This document shows positions 6,710-6,728 of a stretch of DNA of 6,728 nucleotides, one piece after another. The stretch comes from Rickettsiales bacterium (GTDB lineage: Bacteria > Pseudomonadota > Alphaproteobacteria > TMED109): the NCBI GenBank assembly GCA_002720125.1, contig PBGQ01000008.1, forward strand, positions 17,328-24,055, in the 5' to 3' direction. Both the position numbers and the translations under genes were made by a program. Each line of letters starts with the position of its first letter. Positions within the stretch are counted from its first letter, which is position 1. The notes beneath the pieces were generated by a model. The model saw only the letters and a list, made by a program, of their open reading frames with translations, was not told the DNA's origin and did not search any database.

Positions 6710-6728
6710 AGTATCTACAAAATTAAAT

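Noticed and set aside
6710..6728. Terminator after the DUF4175 gene
   Set aside because: Only 19 bases follow the stop and they hold no hairpin; the window ends too soon to judge.

Overview
The window is a gene-dense stretch (about 70% A+T by eye) of what looks like an alphaproteobacterial chromosome, possibly a streamlined marine or host-associated lineage. The main argument is gene content. A TlpA-type thioredoxin sits head-to-head with argH, followed by a tiny LptM-like lipoprotein, lysA and a DUF4175/TIGR02302 membrane protein. From memory this is a classic alphaproteobacterial arrangement, and TIGR02302 is essentially an alphaproteobacterial family. The genus cannot be named from this sequence alone. 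Lysine- and isoleucine-rich proteins and very tight spacing fit a reduced A+T-rich genome. I see no tRNA, rRNA, CRISPR, insertion sequence or phage gene.

Left part (1-976, + strand): the C-terminal 83 codons of a ThrH-type HAD phosphatase/phosphotransferase, which enters from outside the window. Overlapping it is a nicotinamidase (PncA) starting at a TTG codon behind a good Shine-Dalgarno sequence. The nicotinamidase carries an N-terminal extension with a twin-arginine motif and a hydrophobic stretch, so it may be exported. That would be unusual for this NAD-salvage enzyme.

Middle (973-1491, - strand): a TlpA-like periplasmic thioredoxin converges on pncA. The two genes share one CTAG palindrome as their stop codons. 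Its 5' end is only 22 bp from argH, so the divergent promoters must overlap coding sequence.

Right part (1514-6709, + strand): an apparent operon argH - lptM-like - lysA - DUF4175, with overlaps or gaps of 1 to 10 nt. ArgH makes arginine, LysA makes lysine, the small lipoprotein probably assists the LPS-export outer-membrane complex, and DUF4175 is a large membrane protein of unknown role. The DUF4175 reading frame is broken once, by a net -1 shift near an A5 run at 5368-5372. Both halves match the family and the true C-terminus is present, so this is a recent lesion, an assembly error or, less likely, a recoded gene.

I did not find a new multi-gene system. The most interesting points are the possible Tat-exported nicotinamidase and the single frameshift in DUF4175.
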